A DNA stretch of 64,000 bases from Annona cherimola. Its lineage: Eukaryota > Streptophyta > Magnoliopsida > Magnoliales > Annonaceae. Shown here piece after piece: positions 57,469-64,000 of this stretch. Position numbers and translations under genes: made by a program. The DNA lies in the NCBI GenBank assembly GCA_030490835.1, contig CM059972.1:47905452-47969451 (forward strand), written 5' to 3'. The first letter of the stretch is position 1, and each line of letters opens with the position of its first letter. The notes below the pieces were generated by a model, which ran no database searches, had not been told where the DNA came from, and saw nothing but the letters and a program-made list of their open reading frames with translations.

Positions 57469-58203
57469 ATGGCGGATAGAGGAAAGAGAATGATGAGTGC
57501 GGAGGAGTTACGAAGGGAAAGAGAGGAAGAGGATAGGAGATAGAGAAGAGAAGAAAATATGAATAGATGGTGGGAATCCCAGCCCTACAATGCACCGTTT
57601 CCATCAGTCCCCCCAGGATTTTCACCAATACGCACACATGATCACACTAAGGAAAGCTATTATGACTCCTCAAGCCAACATGCCCAGGATTTAGGAGAGC
57701 TCTCTAGATATAAACCTAGGGCACGAGTGTTACCAGGCACCTACCTTGGCATTCCCCGGGATCCCCCTGTTCCAACCGACAGAGTAGATCCACAAGACCT
57801 ACAGAACTTTTGGGATAAGACTCAGGCACCTATACCTCCCGATGCTGGTCCATGGTATAGATTTGTTGATGGGTGTGTCCAGTTTCGTTATGGAGAATCT
57901 TGGGAGAGACTCCATCAACGGGAAGTGGACATGGCCCTTTATATAAAAAGGCTTCGTGCCGAGGGAGTCATCGAAGTACCTGCTGGCCCTAAACTTGATG
58001 AGTTGATGCTCTATATAATGGAGAATATAGGGGAAATTGTTCGATTGGCTGAGGTCAATGATGATGATAACCTCATGGAATTCCTCAACCTTTTGAGGAA
58101 GAGGAGGAGGAAGAAGTAGAGGAGGAAGTCGAGGAAGAAATAGTGAAGTTTGTGGAAGATGATGAGGATGAAGATGATGATAGTGATGATGAGGAAGTTT
58201 AGG
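57469..58203 (+). pseudogene. Extra ORF between T1 5' LTR and gag, function unknown
   Basis: A frame opens at ATG 57469 with a Glu/Arg-rich start (a stop at 57541-57543), then continues from ATG 57559 for 186 codons. Its body has a Tyr/Pro-rich part (LPGTYLGIPRDPPVPTDRVD), a compact aromatic part (GPWYRFVDGCVQFRYGESWE) and an amphipathic helix-like part (LDELMLYIMENIGEIVRLAE). After a frameshift near 58090 the frame runs into about 35 mostly Asp/Glu residues ending at TAG 58201-58203. I do not recognise the family. It is not gag, which starts at 58749. An accessory protein of this chromovirus lineage is the simplest reading. Confidence 0.55.
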
Positions 58204-58748
58204 CATGGTCCGACACTAGCACTATCACAGAAGCACCCTCACAAGTTTTAGGTAGACATAAACGTCGAGGGAGAGGTCCAGGAGGACGATGAACTTATTT
58301 GCTCTGCTTTTCTTTAAACGGTTGTGTATATATAAGTGTGGCTGATGATCATGTGGTGCATGTATAATTATGGTTGGTTGATACTATGGTTGCTCTGGCT
58401 AACTGACATGTACATAAGTGTGAAATGGGTATGTCATGCTGAATATGTACATAAGTGTGACTTGCTTTTGTATGTATTAACTGTGAATATGGTTTATGTG
58501 AATGAATATGTTGATATACTGAACTCTTGATGTTTTAGAGATGTATGGATAGATGAACATGAGCTGAATTGTGTGATATATTATGATTGTGACCATGTGA
58601 TGCCGAGATGCATATGCAATGATTTGATATTGAATGAAATTGAAATGCGTATGCAATGATTCCATGATGATTATTAATGAAATGTGTATATAATGATTTA
58701 ATACTAATTGAAAATGAAAAGTGTTTGTTGTATACTCAGATTAAAATA

Positions 58749-60126
58749 ATGGTGGAAACAAGGGTAGAAGTAAGGAAAAATAAAGGAAAAGAGGTAGAAA
58801 CAGAGGTTCCAAGCCAACACAAAGTTGGTGAATCTAGCCGACCTAAAAGGGGAAGGCCAGTGACATAGAATCAAAGGAACTAACAGAGGCAAAATGATGA
58901 AAGCCCTGAACGGAATATAGAAGAGGAAACTAAGACGAGGCAGAATAGACTCATGGAGGAAAGAGTGACTGCAGCGGTGGAAAAAGCAATACAGCAGGAC
59001 ACTAGGGATTGGGCAGCGCAGACTGCCGACATTATACAAGGATTATGGGAAAGAACCCAATAAGCTCAGTTGGGTAATGTGAAAAGAGGACCTGCTCCTA
59101 TGGCGGACCCTGTTGCCACACCAACACTGCAAAGAGATGAAAATCAGCTAATGGAAGTTGATAGAAGAGCCACAAATGCCTTTCTAGCACAACGACCCCC
59201 AAAATTTTCTAGAGAACCCGACTCGGTCCAAGCAGAGCAGTGGTTGACGGAGATTAAGAAATTGTTTAGGATATCTCCGTGCAACGACCGTCAGAAAGTA
59301 CTATGTGCCACCCATTTGTTAGCAAGGATGCACATGAATGGTGGGAGACCATGTTAATCACAATGCCAGGACCCGAAGAAGTGTCTTGGCAAACATTTGT
59401 GGAAGATAATAAAGAATATCTCTTGGTGGGTTTATAGAGTCAAAAGGTGATAGAATTTGAGAAATTATATCAAGGGAGGATGACGGTCACTGAATACGCT
59501 ACAAAGTTCAATGCTCTAGTTAGATATGTCCCTTGGATCGCAAATGTGCCACAAAATAAGGCACAGAGATTCCAACAAGGGTTGAGGTCATATCTGCGGG
59601 AAAGCCTTGCACCTTTGTTAATAAAGGATTATGCTTCAAGTCTTGAGAGAGCAAGAGCTTTGGAGATTGAGTCCTTGAGAACCCAAGAACTAAGATTAGG
59701 TTCGAGGACGTTCAGTATGGGTCCTAAGGAACCAAAAGTGGGAAAAAAGAAAGCTAAAAAAGGCAGCATAAGAAAAGGAAAAGGAATTCAAAAAAAGAAA
59801 AGCTCGCCACTGTGCAAGAAATGTCAACGGCGACATATAGGCGAGTGTCTAAAGGGCTCGAATCGGTGTTATAAATGTGGACAGATGAGTCACATTGCCA
59901 AGGAGTGCAGGCCGGGAGAAGCAAAGGTGGTTAAGTGTTATATATGTAATCAAGTGGGTCACATAGCCACGAACTGCCCAAACAAGGCACAGTCATCCCA
60001 AGGACGTGGAAGACCTGCTCAGCTGAGGATACCTGGAGCAACAAGCAAGCAGGGAACTTCTACGAACCCGGTGCATGTGCATGCCCTGACCCGGACAGAA
60101 TCTCAAGAACAAGAAGAAAAGGTGGT
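58749..60126 (+). pseudogene. T1 gag
   Basis: The frame from ATG 58749 has a Lys/Glu-rich N-terminus with stops at 58866, about 58881 and about 59061, and then the capsid domain with FLAQRPPKFSREPDSVQAEQ. A frameshift near 59335 is followed by ETMLITMPGPEEVSWQTF, a stop at about 59437, FEKLYQGRMTVTEYATKFN and LPL-type helices. Three zinc-binding motifs follow: CKKCQRRHIGEC (about 59813), CYKCGQMSHIAKEC (about 59870) and CYICNQVGHIATNC (about 59937). A first short CX2CX3HX3C motif plus two CCHC knuckles is a chromovirus pattern. Confidence 0.88.
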
Positions 60127-60568
60127 CACAGGTACGGTTTATATTCTAGGGAATATGGCAATAGCTTTGTTTGATTCTGGTGCCACCCATTCATTCATAG
60201 CATGCCAATATGTGACCACCCATGGACTGGCAATAGAAGAAACCAATCAAGTTATACATGTAGAATCTCCAGTCTATAGGTTAGCAAGTACTAGCCAAGT
60301 ATGCAAAGCCTGCCCAATTAAGATAGGATCATTGATTCTAGAAGCTGAGTTGATCCTATTGCCTATGACTGAGTTCGATGTAATATTGGGTATGGATTGG
60401 CTAAGCAAATGGGGTGCGACCATAGACTGTAAGAATAAGTAAGTGCAGTTTGAAGCAACTCCAAGAAGGGAGATTGCCATTGGAAAATTAAGACAACCTG
60501 ACAGTTCAAGTATACTGATATCATCTATGAAAGCTATCAGAATGATTTGACAAAAGTGTCAAGCTTAC
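60127..60568 (+). pseudogene. T1 aspartic protease
   Basis: The active-site block ALFDSGATHSFIA lies at about 60160-60200 and the second conserved block FDVILGMDWLSKWGATIDC at about 60375-60430. TAA 60440-60442 and TGA about 60548 interrupt the downstream linker. The enzyme would cleave the polyprotein. Confidence 0.88.
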
Positions 60569-61500
60569 TTGGTGTCTGTAAATGTAGATAAAGGCATGGA
60601 GTTAGAAATTAATCAAATATCTGTGGTTAGAGAATTTTCGGATGTATTTCCAAAGGAATTAACCACATTGCCTCCACAAAGGGAAATGGATATGATGATT
60701 GATGTAATGCCGGATACAGCTCCGATTTCTAAAACTCCATATAGAATGGCGCCAGCTGAGATGAATGAACTAAGGGCGCAAATACAAGAGCTGTTGGACA
60801 AAGGTTTTATTAGACCAAGTGTATCCCCTTGGGGAGCTCCGGTACTATTTGTGAGGAAAAAAGATGGAAGCTGAAGGTTATGTATTGACTACCGAGAGCT
60901 GAATAAGGTCACAGTAAAAAATAAATATCCATTGCCCAGGATCGATGATCTGTTTGATCAGTTGCAAGGAGCAACGAATTTCTCCAAGATTGATTTACAG
61001 TCAGGGTACCATCAATTAAGAATAAGTTCGGCCGATACACATAAAACGGCATTCCGAACCAGGTATGGACACTATGAATTTTTAGTAATGCCTTTCGGAC
61101 TTACTAATGCCCTTACTGTATTCATGGACATGATGAATAGGGTTTTTCGGGACTATTTGGATTAATTTGTGGTTGTTTTTATTGATGATGTCCTGATCTA
61201 CTCTACTACGGAGAAAGAACATGAAGACCATCTGCGAAAGGTCTTAGAAAGGCTAAGGAAAGAGAAATTGTATGCCAAACTGAAGAAATGTGAGTATTGG
61301 CTGAAACAGATAGGATTTCTCGGGCATATAATATCTGAAAAGGGTATTCAAGTTGATCCTCAAAAGATCGAGGCAGTTTTGAAATGGCTAAGGCCGACGA
61401 CCATTACAGAAATTCGAAGCTTCCTAGGGTTGGCCGACTATTACAGGAGATTCGTCGAAGGGTTTTCACAGTTGTCAGCCTCGTTAACCAAGTTGACTCG
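60569..61500 (+). pseudogene. T1 reverse transcriptase
   Basis: The same frame carries [84 protein letters not shown] and the catalytic FIDDVLIYS (about 61178), then [20 protein letters not shown] and [12 protein letters not shown]. Stops are at 60872-60874 (in front of RLCIDYREL) and 61163-61165, where Gln is expected (CAA to TAA). All catalytic residues are present. Confidence 0.92.
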
Positions 61501-62200
61501 TAAGGGAGTCAGGTATGTATGGTCTGAGGAATGCGAGCGCAGCTTTCAGGAGTTGAAACAACGATTAGTAGAAGCACCCATTCTAACCCTACCCGAAGGA
61601 AATGAAGGGTTTGTAGTTTATAGTGATGCATCAAGAAAAGGTTTGGGTTGCATTTTGATGCAAAGGGGTAAGGTGATAGCTTATGCGTCACGACAACTAA
61701 AGCCCAATGAGGTAAGCTACCCCACGCATGATTTAGAATTAGCAGCGGTGGTATTTGCCTTAAAAATATGGAGACATTACCTGTATAGTGCAAGATGTGA
61801 GATTTACATTGATCACAAGAGCCTCAAGTATATTTTAACTCAGAAGGAGTTGAACATGAGACAGAGGAGATGGCTCGAGTTATTGAAAGATTATGATTTG
61901 GAAATTTTATACCATCCAGGTAAGGAAAATGTGGTAGCTGATGCATTGAGCCGAAATGTCAGCTTAGCGCATCTTATCACTAAGGAGAAAGGACTGCTTA
62001 AGGAAATTGGGCAGATGGAATTGATTGTATGTCCACTAGGAGTCCAAGTCCGACTGTCCCAATTACACAATGGATTGGGTTGGGTGGGAGATAAAAGGCT
62101 TATCGTTCCCGGTGGGAAAGATCTCAATCCTCACTTTTTGAACAGATTAGGGTTGCGCAGCAAAAGGACACAGACCTATATACACATGTTGAGAAAATGA
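61501..62200 (+). pseudogene. T1 RNase H and connection
   Basis: The frame continues with [55 protein letters not shown] and [19 protein letters not shown], the RNase H and its tail. From about 62110 a frameshift leaves a non-homologous end. The expected connection resumes in the next frame with KKGLTEFAIDE (about 62203). Confidence 0.9.
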
Positions 62201-62202
62201 AG

Positions 62203-63470
62203 AAAAAGGGGTTGACAGAATTTGCTATTGATGAATAGGGTATGTATAGGTACAAAGGTCGCCTTTGCATACCTAACATTGTTGAGTTGAAGGAACAAAT
62301 TCTTAAGGAAGCCCATTTTTTTCCATTTTCTATTCACCCAAGGAGTACTAAGATGTATCAGGATCTCAAGAAAGCATATTGGTGGAATAATATGAAAAGG
62401 GAGATCGCTGAATATGCGACTAAGTGTCTAACTTGCCAACGGGTGAAGGAGGATCACCAGAAAATACTTGGTAAGTTACAGTCCTTAGAAATTCCCAAAT
62501 GGAAGTGGGATGACATTACAATGGACTTTATTGAAGGATTACCTAGAACCCAAGTAGGAAGTGATTCTATATGGGTAATCATGGATAGGTTATCAAAAGT
62601 CGCGCACTTCTTACCTATCGGAAGGATTTATACAGCAGAAAAGCTAGCTAAGATTAACTATAAGGAGGTCGTAAGACTACATGGAGTGCCAAAGTCGATT
62701 ATCTCGGATCGAGATGCGACGTTTACATCAAGATTTTGGAAAATTTTGCATGAAACTTTAGGCACCCAACTCAAGTTCAGTACAACTTTTCATCCTCAAA
62801 CCGATGGACAAACGGAGCGGGTGAACCAAGTATTGAAGATATGCTCTGTATGTGTACCTTAGAGTTTGGAGGATCATGGGATGAGTACATCTCAACTGCA
62901 GAATTCGCTTATAACAATAGTTATCAAGCTAGCATCCAAATGGCGTCATTTGAGGCGTTATATGGTTGACGGTGTCGAACGCCATTGAACTGGGATGAAG
63001 TTGGTGAGAAAAGATTAGCCCCATACCTATCTCAACGAATGACATACAAGGTGAAAACTATTCGCCAGTGTATACTCACTGCCCAAAGTCGGCAAAAGAG
63101 TTACACAGATTGCAAAAGAAGGGATTTGAATATCCAAGTCGGCGAACATGTATTTATAAAGGTTACGCCATTCAAAGGGGTTACAAGGTTTGGGAAAAGG
63201 GGAAAACTGAATCCCAGGTACATTGGACCATTTGAAGTTTTGGAAAAGGTTGGAAAGTTAGCATATCGGGTAGCCCTACCCCCAACGCTAGCTTTAATTC
63301 ATAATGTGTTTCATATATCGATGCTTAAGAAATATGTCCCAGACCCAACCCATGTATTGGTGGCTAAAAATTTGCCGATTCAAGATTATCTAAACTATGA
63401 AGAAAGACCAGTGAGGATCTTAGATCACAAGGTACAAAAGATTCAGAATCGGAAAATCGAGTATGTCAAG
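62203..63470 (+). pseudogene. T1 integrase
   Basis: After TAG 62236-62238 the frame holds the HHCC zinc-binding domain (EAHFFPFSIHPRSTKMYQDL and CLTCQRVK), then the catalytic core with MDFIEGLP, ISDRDATFTSRFWK and HPQTDGQTERVNQ (three acidic residues present). A frameshift near 62845 moves to the ALYG-stop-RCRTPLNWDEVG block, where TGA at about 62968 replaces an Arg codon, and then to the GPY/F module NPRYIGPFEVLEKVG (about 63200). The C-terminal VFHISMLKKYVPDP block leads into the chromodomain. Confidence 0.9.
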
Positions 63471-63560
63471 GTGTAATGGAACCGATATTTCGAAAATGAA
63501 GCCACTTGGGAATTAAAGGAAGAAGTGGAACGAAAGTACCCCCATCTATTTAAAGAATAG
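63400..63560 (+). pseudogene. T1 C-terminal chromodomain
   Basis: ERPVRILDHKVQKIQNRKIE, then YVKV-stop-WNRYFENEATWELK and a KYPHLF end, is the chromodomain fused to integrase in chromoviruses. It is thought to steer integration to marked chromatin. The stop at 63474-63476 falls between the second beta strand and the WNRYFENEATWE block, so the fold is cut in half. The natural end is TAG 63558-63560. Confidence 0.88.
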
Positions 63561-63586
63561 ACGGTTTCGGGACGAAACCTGTTATA

Positions 63587-63600
63587 AGAGGGGGAAGGAT
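63587..63600 (+). other. T1 polypurine tract
   Basis: AAGAGGGGGAAGGAT immediately precedes the 3' LTR start. Confidence 0.85.
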
Positions 63601-64000
63601 TGTGAAACCCTAACCCATGTAGGACCCATGTGTATGCATCAATCATGTATTTGATGTTTATTTGGGAATTATGGAATTATGAAGGTATTCTATGAATTTT
63701 GCTAATTATTGCAATTAGGGTTTTGAAGTAGCAATAATGATGCGATTAATCATTTTGAGCTAAAATGAGACAATGGGTTTAGAATAAATTGTTTGCGATT
63801 TAAATGTGCAAATATATCGTGGAAAATCATTTTCCATTATTTAAAATGAATTATGGGAATTATTGTGGTAATTGCAAGTTTAATGGAAAAATATTAAAAA
63901 ATTCATAACTCAACGCCTAGAAGGCGGATTCAAGTGAAATTTGAATGGGAATCATTAATGTTGGGCTTGATATTATGGAATAAATGGGTTATGAAAATTC
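63601..64000 (+). repeat. T1 3' LTR, first 400 bp
   Basis: It begins TGTGAAACCCTAACCC and matches 53396-53795 closely. The remainder lies outside the window. Confidence 0.92.

Larger units (their letters stand above)
53396..64000 (+). mobile_element. Tekay/Del-type chromovirus T1 (Ty3/gypsy), right end outside window
   Basis: The order is 5' LTR (3,771 bp), PBS, extra ORF, gag, protease, RT, RNase H, integrase with chromodomain, polypurine tract, and the first 400 bp of the 3' LTR. Very long LTRs, the TGGTATCAGAGC site, triple zinc-binding motifs in gag and a terminal chromodomain place it among plant chromoviruses, best fitting the Tekay (Del) branch. Frameshifts near 58090, 59335, 62110 and 62845 and several stops disable it. 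Confidence 0.9.

Overview
The window is a gene-poor, repeat-packed piece of a nuclear plant genome, most likely a flowering plant. The evidence is a dense stack of nested LTR retrotransposons of plant-specific lineages: Sirevirus-type Ty1/copia, Athila-type Ty3/gypsy, and a Tekay/Del-type chromovirus with a C-terminal chromodomain. The plant iMet-type primer-binding motif TGGTATCAGAGC recurs, and there are palindromic MITEs and LINE relics. I see no intact host gene, tRNA, rRNA or CRISPR array. The species cannot be named from the sequence.

Layout. 1-2074: unassigned sequence with a 47-48 bp minisatellite, then a decayed LINE ORF1-like relic (1365-2074). 2075-4594: chromovirus-like LTR piece. 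4595-25014: a Sirevirus nest. Copy S1 (5' LTR 4595-6263) has a 2.24 kb solo LTR (L1) sitting in its primer-binding site. Copy S2, on the minus strand (8603-15952), keeps a nearly complete gag and an RT-RNase H region. Copy S3 (plus strand, 15953-25014, perhaps the rest of S1) is interrupted by a 4,742 bp TG...CA insertion (L3, 18404-23145) flanked by the duplication GGAAT. L3 carries GC-rich host-gene-like fragments and four tandem-repeat arrays.

25015-28280: pyrimidine-rich sequence, a minus-strand chromovirus LTR piece and an unidentified segment. 28281-35576: Athila-type element A1, with its pol split by a 1,542 bp solo LTR (LTR-D, duplication ATTAT). 35577-37857: 3' end of a further Sirevirus (S4). 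37858-39084: two tandem chromovirus LTR tails. 39085-43936: AT-rich sequence with a palindromic MITE and an RNase H-like relic. 43937 to about 46857: second copy (L2, minus) of the L1 LTR family, holding another MITE. 46944-47960: old Sirevirus LTR relics.

48313-51504: three abutting Athila-type LTRs (A, B plus strand; C minus strand). LTR-C belongs to minus-strand element A2, whose integrase (52923-53395) is cut by T1. 53396-64000: chromovirus T1 with a 3.77 kb 5' LTR, gag-pol, chromodomain and the first 400 bp of its 3' LTR.

How the parts relate. All recognisable coding sequence belongs to self-mobilising retroelements, and nearly all of it is disabled by stops, frameshifts or later insertions. 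Several insertion events can be resolved to the base from 5 bp duplications, giving a relative chronology. The most unusual parts are L3 (gene fragments and four satellite-like arrays inside one LTR-like unit), the palindrome arrays just upstream of TATA boxes in the Athila-type LTRs, and an extra ORF between the 5' LTR and gag of T1.
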